Shown piece by piece: positions 38,768 to 52,310 of a stretch of DNA of 64,000 nucleotides; positions within the stretch are counted from its first letter, which is position 1; every line of letters starts with the position of its first letter. A program made the translations under genes and the position numbers. The notes under the pieces are model-generated. The model did no database searches, was not told the DNA's origin, and saw only the letters and a program-made list of their open reading frames with translations. Source of the stretch: Amia ocellicauda (taxonomy: Eukaryota; Chordata; Actinopteri; Amiiformes; Amiidae); NCBI RefSeq assembly GCF_036373705.1, contig NC_089866.1, positions 4,163,001 through 4,227,000 on the forward strand, given 5' to 3'.

Positions 38768-41700
38768 GGGCATGGAAATGCAAGGAAACGAAAGCTGTGA
38801 TTGATGATGGTTATGTTTATGTAATCAGATAACATTTGATAATAGATGTTGTGCTAAAAACATAGCTGTACTTGTTAATGTCTGGTTCATAAGTACTTTC
38901 AAAGCTTGATTGAGGAGCTATGACTCCGGTTTAGTCATGCGTTCATGCACTTCATAGGCTGACAAAGCACATTTTCTTATGCGTTCACTAATTCATAAAG
39001 TAGGGAGTTCTGTAGCATTGAACCCAAAATAAACAAGGCTTTGCAAGACACTCTTGCACAACAGTCCAACGCTTGGTCGCAGAAATTGGTCAAAATCAAA
39101 ATGCGATGGAATAAACGGTTCCCCAAAACATCCAATCATTTCTATTTCTAAACAAACTCACGGTCCATTTTTGTCTTTTAGTAATTAAAAAGCCCTAATC
39201 TCTCTCGACAAATAGGACCCTGAACTTTAGTTGCCTGGCTGTCTGGTCGCAGCGTTTTAATTTTCCACAGAAACGTACATTTGCATTATTAATGACTCCC
39301 CAACCCCTCCTCCCTCGACCGAGCTTCTGAAGCAATCACTCGGTGATGAAGTGTTGTCTCCATCAACGCTGTAAACACATTTTAATCCCGGGGTCACGCA
39401 TCTGCACTGTGTAAATAGAATAAAAGATAGCGAACGGAGATTCGTGGAGCAATCTGATGAATCCCTGAATCCTTTCCAGCGATAATTCGGTTCCCACCGC
39501 AAATTGGTGCTCCATTTGTACATTGTGTGTCTGATTTAAAAAACAAACAAAAAAACAACAACCCAAGAACAAGCCTAGCATAGTCTTCCTGTGAACATCA
39601 AGGCAGCCGGGGATTGCAGATTGTGCGCTCCCTAATTACTCTGCCCTTTCGCAGTCTCGGCTGAAGCTGGCTTGCTTGGGTTTTTAAACTGTACTTGGGA
39701 ACAATACCATTAGAAAGGACCCGGATTAGGAGGCGATAAGGACTGGAGGGCAGCCAGCGGCCTCCAAACACCGGTTTACTTTAGAGACTGGCAGAGACGA
39801 ATGGCCGAAGTGTGGCAGGAAGTCGAGATTCCCAGATAGCCGAGAGGATTTATGTTTCAAATCTCCTCTACTCTGGGCTGATCGTTTGTCCTTTCATGCC
39901 ATGAGAGGCAGGAATGTGGTCGTGGTTAAGGCATACCGGAGGATTTGCACACGCTTATGCTGTGAAGCCAAGGGAATGGTTTTCAGATGAGCTGGACGCA
40001 GGAGTTAGCGGTCTTTGTCCGGGTGGAGAGCAGGTGTCTGGGGCGCTGTTGCACAAGCACTTTCTCCTCATTGACAGCACTGAGCAAATCTGTCTGTCTG
40101 TTAACGCTCTAATGTAGACTAATGTAGTATTTTTATAGATTTCTTTGGGGGGGGGGGGCATTTTTATCTTTATTTATTTTTTTATCCATGACTGAGTTTG
40201 CATACCAGCATTTTTTCCTGTTATTTTTAGAACTGAATTATGATAGATATTATTATAATTTATAATCTTAAAGACCCTTTAATTGTATTTGTTGGACATT
40301 TCTGCAAAATACTACATATTTATCACTCTAAAAGTCTTGATAATGACACACAAGGGCTTTTCATATTGAGATTTAAGAGTTCAAATTACGTAGCATTTTC
40401 TAAATAAAATAAACCGTAAATTCTGGAGGTTTTTTTTAAGTAGGTTTTCCTGGAACTCTGAATTCTGCTAATGTTTTATAACCTGAAAACTTCAGAGATG
40501 CGTTTGAATAAACTTGAACCTGATAAGGGTGTAAATATATTGATTTGTCATTTAAACCAAAAAGCCCAAAACATGCATCATGTGATAATATTTTTGTGCA
40601 GCTGAATATTGATTGTGTTGCCAGAATTTTATCTGATCGTGTTCACAGACCATTTTGTCTTGTTAGCAGATCCTTCTGAGATAATCCACCAAAGGAATTG
40701 ACTGCAATAGAAAGTGTGCGTGCCAGACAAGTTTATAGAAAGGGGTTATAATATCCATTTTAAATTAGACCTGGCTCACACTGATTCTGCTTTTAAATTG
40801 CACACTGGGTTTGGTTTCCCTGCTGTGACCCTGGATTCTGTGGTTTCTCAGGTTGCATTCAAGCCGTGGAGAAATTACAATTTATAGATGCCATAAATAT
40901 ATTTACAAGGTTGCTATTATCATGAGCATTCACAGCAATTGTTTTCAATAATTCACTTTAGATTTTCACCGGTTCGCTCTAGTCCCACAGTGTTTTGAAA
41001 AAAGTGTAATAAAACTTGTCTGAAGATCATACACTGACTATGTTCAAAAAGGAGTGTGTTGAGTTCTCCCAGCTGAGTGTCATCAATCACGATTGCGAAA
41101 AACTTTTCTGTGAACCTTCTAACGAAATGGGAACAAATTTATAACCCGAGCTCTGCAGGCTGGATTTTGCAGATGTTCATCACAAACTAAACTTAGCTTT
41201 TCTGAGCCAGGCACAGCTGTCTGGAACCAGGCGAGCCAGGAGAGTGAAACACAGCAGCACAGCTCAGCACGGCGTACAGAAGAGCGATCCCCTAACAATG
41301 GCCGTGTCATTGCTACCTGGCCGTTCGTAAGCTCCCCACACAGACTCGGGTCTAACGCCGGGGTCTAGACGCTCACAGTAGCCTGCCAGAAAGCCCTCGT
41401 CTCTGGAGAGTTTGAGCCGGTGTGGGGGAGTCTAGACACCAGCCGAACTGGAGTGATGGTAGGAGCAGCAGATCTGAATTATGCATGGTCCCTCTCTCTG
41501 CAACTGCTTGGCTTTGTGGTACGGTGGAAAGAAAGACCAGCCAGAAAGACCCTCTTTTGTTCTAAACAGACTAATTTCTTCCATTAAGAAACCAAACAAA
41601 CATGCATATGCTGTGTAATTGTTTTTGTATATGAAGTCTTTTCCCAGCCCTTCAATCTTTCAAGCATTTCCGACTTCCATTGGTCTCAGTCAACACCATT

Positions 41701-42144
41701 TCTGAGATTTTTTTTCTCCTTCCCCTCCCGATACCACTTTTAAATTCTACTCCACTCTCTTTACATGTAGTACAGGGCTGCTCACAATCACACCTTTTCC
41801 CGGGTACAGAGACGCCCCCCACCTCATCTCACTGCCATGACCTACAACAGTTCACAACATGCTTGCACAACAAGGCTGAGACCCCCCAGGTGTCTATCTG
41901 ATTCGCAACAACGAGAGGAACCGCCGAGCAGCCCGTCCGAGCCAAGACAAAGGAAAGGACTTACTTTTCTGGCGAAGGCTTGTGGTTCATTTTGTTCTTC
42001 CCGACAGCGCACAAGTAAATGAAGTACCCTAGATTTGTAGTCCCCATCTCCACACACGGCAGCTCTGAGGAGCACTTTGAGCTGCTGAGCCAGAGGAAGC
42101 ACTGGCTACTCTGAACGCCACCTGCTGTTCAGCCCAGCTGCGGG

Positions 42145-42264
42145 GAGGGAGAGCGAGAGAGAGAGCAAGCGCGAGAGAGAGAGAGAGAGAGAGGAGGGGG
42201 GTCAGAGAGAGAGAGACACACACAGAAAGAAAGAGAGAGGGACAGAGAGATAGAGGCAAGAGAG
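42145..42264. repeat. GA-rich microsatellite
   Basis: Imperfect GAGAGA runs with short CACA and GAAA interruptions. Confidence 0.9.
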
Positions 42265-45200
42265 GGAGCCACCCATAGGCAGCAAATTATAAAACCTTTT
42301 TCATGTCTCCTCCTGATACTGCTACTGTTTTTGACAGTGTTGGCCCCCCCCCACACACACACTCTCTCTCTATCTCACTATTCTCTCATCATCCATAGAA
42401 ACTTACCCAAAGCAGAAGTCTTCCTGCCAAGTGTTCCCATTAATGAGGGCCCAGTTCACCCCTTTCCAAAAATCGGACTTCTGTTGTTTTTTGTTGTCAA
42501 GTTCTGCAATTCAGTGTCTCGGCTTGTCCGGACCAGGAAGTGCTTTGTGGTTTGTCCACCGGTGACAATTTTTCAGACAGTGGCTGCTGCCTGTTCAGCT
42601 TACAAATCAAATACCTGTGAGGAGATGATGTATTAAATGATTGAAACGCTCCCGACTGACAGAGCAGTGGCAAGAGCTGAACCGCCCCCCCCCCCCAGCC
42701 TCCCTCTTGCCCTTGTTTTCTGTTCAGGAGGATATTTTCAGCATCTCTCTCAAGTCCTTTTCTGTTTCTCGGGAGACCAAGGGTAGTAAGTCGCTTGCTG
42801 CTATTAGAAAGCTAGTTTTATTGGGTTGTTTATTTCACAAGCTGGGTTTGTGTGGGCCTCTTTGTCACGGTGCTGTGTGTAAGGGGACATTAAAATCCCC
42901 TCCCCTCCCCACAAATACAGCCTAGTTGTAATGCAGCACAGGCTTTGTTTAGTAGTCTGTAAACATGTGTGTTTGGCTGTGGGGATCAATGTCTGGAATA
43001 CCATATTCAAGTGCTGAAAATCATGATGGATGATTTTATCAATAAAAGACCCCTTAGGAAATGTCCGTGATGGTGAACCATGAATACGGTTTCCTGTCAC
43101 TGCGCTCGGTGATATTTGCAGTGTGACCCGATCTGCGACCTTTGCTCTTGTTGTGTGCCCTGCGCTGCGTTTGCTTCATCTTCCTTCTTGTTTTCTAGTT
43201 GTAGATTTGGTGACTCGGCTGTACAAAGTCTGTGTTTGTTGGTTGGAGGTGGTTGTTCTCTTCACATAATTTCCTTCCCTCATTTCCTCTTGCTCTCTCG
43301 GGTTGAGGTTACAACTGTGAGATGCACGGTCAGGCAAGACTTTAAATTAGCTCTTGCATTCCTTCCTAATGAGTCTATGTATTGGAAAAAGGGACTTGGG
43401 GTGTAGGCATGGCATTGGTTGTATAGCTAGGATGTGGCAAGTATTATAGTGTTAAAGAGAAGACCAACCGATCTGTCTGAAGGTATCTTCTCTAGGAAGT
43501 GAGTGTGATGGCTGATTAGCTGATGCTACATCTCTGAGATGTTCTGCAGGGGCTCCATGTAATTTGATCACACCGGGCTGCATCCCATTGATTTCAGGGA
43601 TAACCGCTCATGCATGCAGAAAACATGATTAAACGTGCATGAAGTTTCTGACCACATGTTGATCCTAAAAGCCCAGTCAGTAATATTGTGGGCTCGTGAC
43701 AACCGTTTTTATACAGGAAGACAAGGTGTTCTAGTGGAACCAGCTGTGATGCAAGCCTCGTCTGCAGGGGGTGTGTGGGTGTCGGGACCCTGTCAGAGCA
43801 GCAAAGCCAGGGCTCCATATTTGGTGTCAATGCCGCCCTGCTAATCCTGTGAACGCCTCAGTGTGGTCTTTTGCACCCCAGCGTTGGTTGTTTCTCCCTT
43901 AGAGGTTAGGTAATCTGGTCGGACGTTGTGCTGATTGGGTTTAGGTAGTGTCTTGTGGGATGTGCTATCTTTCCTCTCCTGATTGAGGAATCGCAGACCT
44001 CTGCTTCAGAGAGAAACCTCAGTAAAGCAAGGATTGCCTGTGTGTAATACCTAACTGTCTTTTTGGAAAGGAATGAAAGACTGGGCGTGTTTCTGAAGTA
44101 GGATCTGGCAGCTCAGAGCCCTGCAAAGTGAAGTCCATTTTGAGAAACTGAAGGAACTGAAAAAAACAACTTTCATAGCCCCCTTTTCAGTTTTTTAGTA
44201 TATATATATATATTTTTTAGAAAGATTACAACAATGAAATGATATCCTGGCTCTTGGACTCTACCCTGGGGACTTTGGCTGATCATGCCAATTCATATAT
44301 AACGAATCATTAATCTAATTTGTATTTATTTTCACAATGAAAGATTGCTTGTTCCAAATCTGGATCATCTCTGCAGTCATTCCCGCAGAGGGGCGGTGTG
44401 AAATTGTGCAGCCCTGCCAGCCCCGGCCTGCCACACCGCTCCCCGTCATCCTGGTTTAAATCAGAGCCTTCATCGGGCTCAGACGACACACCAGCGCTGG
44501 CCTCCAAGACCCACGGGAAAAACACTCGACACGGAATCATTACTGCCTGTCGCCGCCATTGATCACCGATATCCAAACTTTTAAATCTTCTACAAATTGA
44601 TTTAAAAATGACGGAAGTATAACGGTTACTGTGGGTCACTAAGGCTCACTGGGCGTTGTTTTTATTCTGAAAGGGGCTCTTGTGCTCATTAATTCAGGGC
44701 TGCATCTGCCTGTAGCCCTGTTGTGTTCAGGGCCACAGAGTAATAACTTTATTTCATTTTTGATTTGCAGACCGAGGTGAAAATGGCTGCAAACTGTGTT
44801 ATTTTATTTATTACCTGTTTTATATTGTGGAGAACAAGGGTGGCTCATTCACAGAGGAAGTGGGGGGGGGGGGTAGTAATTGAATGTCAGTTAAATACAA
44901 AGGACGGAAATATTGTTTACAGCTGAGGCAAGCGAAAAATGCAGTCATAGCTCGGCAGTGATTATTTTATATGAATTTGACTTATTTAATGTGTTTGTGT
45001 ATATAATCTCCAATTAAAAGAGAATAAATATCAGCGGACTGGTCAAATGCTGTAGGAGGGAGGGTGGGACAACGACACGTGTGGGATTGAAAATGCGAGC
45101 ACAGTCTGTTCCCGAATGAAGACGGTGACAGAACGCAGCCTGGCCCTTTCAGTCCGGTGGGCAGACGTCCCGCTCGGAGCCGGGAGATGCCAGCCTTGCC

Positions 45201-48200
45201 CTGCCTTGCTTCCAGGTGACGTGTTTTTGGCACCCACAGCAGGCCGAGCTCGTGATGAAGCCCATACACACTCTCTGCCTTCGCCGGGGTCACCGGGCCT
45301 TCTCACTGTTTGTACAACCCTGTGTTTTGATTACGTTCTCGTTCCTGGCGGAGCGAGGCGTGGAGGGCTCTGTGGAGGGGATGTGGCCAGGCCCTTGCTG
45401 ATGTACGCCTGGTGCTTGTGTCTTTTCCAAGCATGGATTAGAAGCGCCGATGTTCTCAGGGTGAACCGGCCCAGCGAGAGAACTTCATACTGAAGAAAAC
45501 CCGTGCAGCATGTGTGTTTGAATATATGTATACACACACACGCGGAGCCCTTTTCTTCACGTACGTTCGTTTACTATCATGGTCAGATTTGTGTGTATTA
45601 TTTTATTGTGCCAGACGTACCTCCCCTTTTGTTGAAAGCAATGTTTGTTTGTTTGTTTGTTTTTGAGCAAAGCACTTGGCGTAGGAACGGGCGTGCCGTT
45701 ATATAAGAAAGCAACTGCAATGCCCGCTCCTCTGGATGTCTGTGTGATCCTGAATTGCTTGTACAGCAGGGCAGAGGTACACAGTCATTTCTTCACAGCT
45801 GTTCTTGTTGGTTGCTTTTTTTTTTTTCTTCTCACCTTTATTGTGCTACCAGCAGGGTGGCAAACAGCTTCCACACAAGACCACATAAACACTTGTTGGT
45901 AAAAGAGGGACACATGGCTCATAACAACTAATGGAATTACAGCTTTTCGTACTTATTTATTTATTTATTGATTTATGCTCCAGTCCTTCTGTGAAATTGC
46001 CGTGATCTCTCACCTGCCTGCCGCCCTGCCTTCCTGTTCGCCTCCCTGCATCTAATCAGCCGTGTTCACCTCGCAGCAGATGGGAGTGGGCGGGGGGCAC
46101 GGACGGTGGGGCGGACAGAAGCCGTGAATGACAGTGAATCCTGTTTTGTTGAGTGTAATTCTAGAGTTCCTTTCCTGTGTTCTTTGCTTTTGTAGTCTTT
46201 CTCTCTGCGTCTCTGCTTTTTTCCTTGCAAGTAATGATGATCTTCAAAGCCCCTATACTCAGAGTTTACAGGATGCAGTGTAAAAAGGGGTGGCGGGGGG
46301 GATTAAAGTGGCTTAAGTGCATGCTGTAGCTGAACTGTTTATTATTTTAGTTGCTGTCATTTCACTAGGAATTCATTTTTTCCGTTTCACCCATTTCCTG
46401 ATTGTTGGCATGTGTTGATGTTGCCTGCACGAGGAAAGGAGCAGTTTTTGTGATTGCCTCATCACGTATGAACCGCACTAGAGAAAGCAGAAAACAACAA
46501 CAAATGGAAAAAAATAAAACCTAAAACAGCTGCTTGTCTAGAACACTCAAACTCTTTTTCAATATGCAATACTGAGACTCACTGCCCTGGAAAAATGATG
46601 CCAGCAGCAGTTACACTGAGCACGGCAAATAAACAGCCACTTCCAGTGCAGTATGGGCCAGACGTGCCCTGGCATTGCTCTCACGGTGGATCATTAACTA
46701 TCCTCTGTCTCAGTCAGGTACATAATACAGCCAGTCCTGCAGGGGGAGGAGCTGACATCACCCTGCGTAGGGACTGTGTATGAGACTCGGCTCTCTAAGG
46801 GGAGCGTGTGATCGTGTCTCGAGTATGTGGGTTTGTGTATATGGTGAACCATTTTTTATAGTGCCTTTCCCTGCCACTTGAAGGCTGAAGGCTTGTGTGC
46901 AGTGATTATAAACACAGAGAATACAATTTGTGGGGACCTGGGAGCTGCAGGTATGCTTGTCCTCCCTGTTAGATCTGAAAGGGATTCTCTTTGTTGTTCG
47001 TAGGGCTCTCTGGTCTGGGTTCAGCACAGCTCTGTCATCAGAGAACTTGTTCCAGACTGCAGGGTTCTTCTAATGGGGAAAAAATAATACAAGCTGACAG
47101 GTCTTACCCTCCTCATGAGGTCCAATATAACTGGTCAAGTCTTGGTGAATGGTTCTCCCGAGAAGGAGATGCACCGGCTGTTCGTGCCTAGCCTCGGATT
47201 GGTGCCTAGTTTACTAGGTTTTGATAAATAGGCCAGCCTCCCAAAGTGGTGATACTCAGTTCGACTGGTCCGGGCTGCTATCTGTCCATGGCAGCATAGG
47301 AGGATCTTGATGACGTGAAGTATGGAAGAGCAGTTTCATCGGTGGCTGAAGATACTGCCAGTCTGGGGCTCTTGGCCTGCTGTGGACACGATTCCCGTAG
47401 CGGTCGTCCCTGCCCCTCTCCTTCAGCTGTTCAGTGACGCGTCTCTGACTCTACTGGACACGAACTGCTGTTCTGAAGTACTCGAACTGTAAATGTTTTG
47501 AAAAAGGTAAAAAAATATATATAAATATTATGTTATGAAAAATCTGGCCCTTCTAGGGGAAGAACAATCTTGCTCTCCTGGCAACTTATCTTAAATGTCT
47601 TCTCCTGACAAACGATCTCGCCGTAATTTTGCTTTCTACAGATTTGATGATATCGGGCCCTAATCTTCGCTGGCTCTGAGAAACCGTTTAACGAGGCCCC
47701 GTGAAAGAATCATTGGCTATGTTGCCCTGGGAACAGCTGATTGTCCTGCTCATATCTTTGTTTCCCACAGCGTCTGATTCCAGTTCTCGACCGCTTTATT
47801 TCCGCAGAATTACCTCGTACCTCTCCAGCAGTTTCCCCTCTCGGTTACCTGTTTACAGGGAGTGATGTTTGGACCTTTGGTAGAGCCAACATGAACGGGG
47901 ACGGCGTGCTCTGTATCGAGGCTTGTCCGCGTCCTGCTTTGCTACGTGGATTCTGTCAGCGAACATTTTTTATTTTCCTCCATCTACGCTTTCATCAGAC
48001 ATTTACAGAGAACAGACACAGGAATCAGGAGCTGCATCTGCCGTCCTTGATTCAATTTGCTTTGGACTGGTTGCCATTCTACACCCAAGGCAGCTTCCAG
48101 ATTTTCCAAGACGCTATGTATATTTTTAACAATACGATTTGTATAAAAGAGCGAAGAATACATTATGGAAGTCCCGACTTAAAACACATTTACAGAAAAT

Positions 48201-49548
48201 GAGTCTGAGCCGCAGAGATTGTGAATCGCATGCAGTCGGAAATGTTTTCTCGCCAGACACAAGCCACACCGCTCCCTGATTTCATTCGCCGTGTTCCTGC
48301 TGGCTGTCATTTCAAGCCACAGCATTGCATTGGAGGTGTGGAAGAAAAGACGATGTGAGCAACAAGGGCCATGGAATATCTCCAGTGGATGTTTATTGCA
48401 GACCCTACATGGAGCTCTGTGTTCTGGGCCAGGCGGACCAGATGCACCTAATACAATTGAGGACTAAAAAGCCTTGCAAGTTGCCATGTATCGGCTAATT
48501 GAAGAGCTCTGGGGCCCGGGATCATGACAGTTTTCCAAACAAATCCGTGTCCAGACCTTACGTTTGCCCCCCCACTGCCCCACTCTCCCTCTTGTTGCGT
48601 TTAAACACTTCCTGTGGATCTACCCACTGTGCTGTGCCTGTACGTCAGAAGAGCTTTATTTTTTTCCTGTCTTTGTTGTCTCTTGTGAATGGTGCTGGGG
48701 GTCATCTATTTTATATATAGTTCACCACACTGGCAGCTGATGAATTAATAAACGGCTGAGTTTACTTTCAAAATAAACCATATGCCTCCGACACCCGAAA
48801 CGACCCCCGATAGCGAGGGAAACTGCCATTCGCAGGGTGGCAAATGAGCTCTCGGAGGCGGCCGAGCAGACATCCGTTCCCTGGTGGTGTTTATCCTGAA
48901 GTATGGGTCCAGTAATGATGAGTGATAAACAGCTTTGCTTATATGAAGCAGATGGATTATGTGGTAGGTGTCAGCTTATCGGACTATAAACTGTTTCAGA
49001 CGTCCAGAGCAGGGCAGTAGAAACAAATTAAAACACAACTTCCATTAGCAGGGCTTTCCCTAAAACCAGAGGAACACAGTCATCCCAGAGTAAAAAAGGA
49101 GCAGATGATTCCAGCTCTCCTGTCGTGTATGGTCTTACTCTATGAAGTGTGTCCGTGCACTGTAACGGTCGTGTCCTTGTGGGAATCAAAACCCTTGCTG
49201 TGCCTTGTAAATCACCATTTAAAATATTGGTGCTTGGGTCAGGGACTTCAGATATTACAGGAACAGCCCAGCAGTGTTTCTGGACAGCTAAGCATTTAAG
49301 TGGTTGGAGAAAGTGTTTTTAAATGGATGTTTTTGTGAATGAATTCCACCCCCCCCCCCCACAACTTGCTGTTCATGAATCTGCTCCTATAGAAGTCGTG
49401 CAGTTTAGTGCGAAAACTGACTGAGGAAGGGGTAGTGAATAGGGAAGGTTGAAACCTAGCCAATACTGTGTTCAGAGGGAGGCAGTGTTGTTTTTTCACT
49501 AAATCAATACATCTTTGCTTGTTACTGTATTCGAGTGCTGAGGGGGGA

Positions 49549-49571
49549 TGAGAGAGAGAGAGAGAGAGAGA
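49549..49571. repeat. AG microsatellite
   Basis: A run of about eleven AG dinucleotides followed by a G-rich tract (GTGGGGGTGGGGGTGG). Confidence 0.9.
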
Positions 49572-52310
49572 GTGGGGGTGGGGGTGGCTTGGACGTGACC
49601 AGGTGTTGGTGGCTCACGGCGCACTGGATCAGCCCACAGCCAAGGACACCAACCTACATCGCTGCACAAATGTAAATAAAACAACCATTAGGCCCTGTTG
49701 TCGGCAACGCTTCCGCTCACCACCACGCCGGCGCTCAATTAATTATTCATGATTAATTCTTGTTTTCTGTGGTCCAGTAGCGTGCGCCTCTGCATTGCTT
49801 TACCCCTCCTCTCCTTCGCATGAACAACAGAAGGAAAACCGTGAACGAGACACCGAGAACACAATTGAGCTGGACGTGGCTTTCTGTGAGCAGCCCGGTT
49901 TTCATATCGGCTCAGTTTTTTTTTCAGGAACAGTAACAATAAAAGGACGATGTTGAAAGAGTTAAAGAAATTAATAAAATAAAAGGCGGCTAATTTCACA
50001 ATGGATTGAAGTGGATGTATGCACATAATAATGATTGCCATGGCGACCAAATTACGGGGCGAGACGTGCTTTTATTTTCACCGTCTTTTTCAGCACAGCT
50101 TATCAAACGAGGCCATTAAGGCTGCCGATAGCTGAGATTCTGCTGCACTGTAAGTGGGTGTCTGTCCACAAATCCTCTTCCTTCCAGTTGAGAACAAATC
50201 GATTACTCAACAAACTGGAATACCGTTTTATTTGATTGTTCTCAGAGCTGCTACAAGGCTGCGCTCCATCCAGGGAGTCAGGAGAGATCTTCCCGAACCA
50301 TTTAGCTTTTCAAAAATTACCCAGTTACCAGTTAAAACCTAAGATGATTATTCATTAACTTCACATTTAAATATGTTTCACAGTCATGACTCCAAGCTGT
50401 GATATTTCATTGCTTTGCCAAATGCAATGCCTTGAAGCTGTGCACCAACTCCCTTAAAGGCTTAAAGTCGAGCCCTAATGGAAATCAGTTATTTGCCGTG
50501 AGATTGGTCAGCAAGAACCAGGCCTTTTTGTTTGAGAAGAGTTTATTAATAACAGTTTGATAGTAGGGAAAAAGACAAATAGACAATTATAGCTGTTTCA
50601 CTGTAAACTTCAAATGATTTATCTGTTGGTCCTGCTCAATAAATCTGAGGGGGTGAATAAAGTACGATGGGTGGTTCTGCTAACTTTCATTGCTAAATAA
50701 ATAAAGTTCCTGCCCTGAGGTATAAAACCAAACCCTGCCCCTCAATATTAAAGCTAAACAGAGATTGCACAATGAATGAAGACTAATGACACTTAAGTCA
50801 AGGCTGTAAAATGATAGTCAAAAGTTTGAATTGAACTAAGACACAGATTTAAACTGCAACAAAATAATTTAAACAAGCGAAAATAAAGCAACATGACTGA
50901 TATAAACAAACATAATTTAAGATTAGCTGTGATGAGAGACAGAGAGGAATGGCTAACTTGACCCTTGACCTCGTTTTCTACTTCAGGTGATTGTGTCCAG
51001 AGAGGAGGTGTTAACTTTTCCCCAAACCTTTCCTGAAGTTCAGACCCTGAAATGTCATGTTATACTCCCTCCGCACAGCAGGGGGCTCCCTTGCTCTTCC
51101 TGAGCACATCCCTCCCACTACGGTGTATCAAAATGAGGAATAATTTGGTAAAGGGTTTATCAAATATCTTTGTAGTACCAAAATCCAACCTATAATTATT
51201 ATATTCTATTTAGCTCCTGCCATTTTCACCGGTTTGCTTTCAAATGAGATGGATTGAAGCGGTTTCTATTTTCATGTTGGACTGCTTATCTTTCTTTTTT
51301 TTTTATTATGCTATGGTCACATTTATTTTGCAGACACAGAAGACTCCTGTAATTATTTTTTAATGTATAAACCACCTACGGGAGACGCTTACAAGAGTGC
51401 GATAAGAAGGGTAAATAATCCTGCGTCTGTGTCACAGGGGGAGGTCAACTGCTTATCGGAAAGGCCTGTTGGGATTGTCACCACGATGTGATGGGCACAA
51501 GTGGAGCGGCTGCGCAGCTGGCAGGGACACGGATGCGAACGGCCCCATGCGACAAATGGTCGTCTCCTTTCGAGAGGGGCCGAAATGAAGGACACATGGA
51601 GGCGGCTACCGATTCCGAGAAGTAAATGAGCCGATGTGGCCGGGAAGCACGGTGCTCTAATCGGCTCCTGCGGTGGCTGAGCGTCCGCACCCCCGCTTTG
51701 CTTTAACCTTATTAAAGCGATGAGATCCAGAGTGGGGCCTGTGGGCCGATGGAGACTGCAGGCCAACCCAGGCCAGGAGCCCCCTCTCAGTACCTTTGAT
51801 AGCCTGCCATTGATGAGCGATTCTCTGTGAAGACAAAGGATTTGTGTCTCCTGACCTCAATAGACCTCATGGCCTAGTAACATTTACTGAACAAAGAACC
51901 AATGTCTTCAATAGGGAACCAAACGCGTCCCTCTGAATTTTAAAATGCATGGAGCTTCAGTGCAAATTATATTTGAAATGTATGGAATTCTCCTTTTTTT
52001 TTTCTCTTTCAGTTGCTCTGAGGGCAGAGGCTTGTGTTGTCACATATATTGTTTATTTGTTTGGTTAAAAAAAAGCAAAATGTATTGTAATGTGGCAAGA
52101 CTGTCCCAAAGGATAAGACAGATATTAACGATTCTACTTTGAGTCAAGTCAAGACTGTATAGTGCAGAACATCATGTCGTAGGGGGTAGTTCGCTTGTAA
52201 AACCCCAGAAACTGTCTTTGCTCCCCAAGGAAGAGCACAGGTTGCTAATGTCTGTGTAAGGCAGGTCATTCCCTTGACTATGCATCAGCTTTTGCATTTT
52301 AAGAGTCAAG

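Larger units (their letters stand above)
36710..52300. other. large intron, middle part between the two receptor genes
   Basis: About 15.6 kb with no gene that I can support. Contents are a MITE (38553-38767), a GA microsatellite (42145-42264), an AG run (49549-49571), homopolymer runs, and a homeodomain/X-box motif block (49697-50048). The left end may contain 5' exons of gper1. GC-rich islands near 44.3-44.6 and 45.05-45.5 kb have open frames but no recognisable product. Confidence 0.5.

Noticed and set aside
47741..48202. 153-codon + frame in the middle intron
   Set aside because: No domain, no signal or helix pattern and no splice support; treated as a chance frame.
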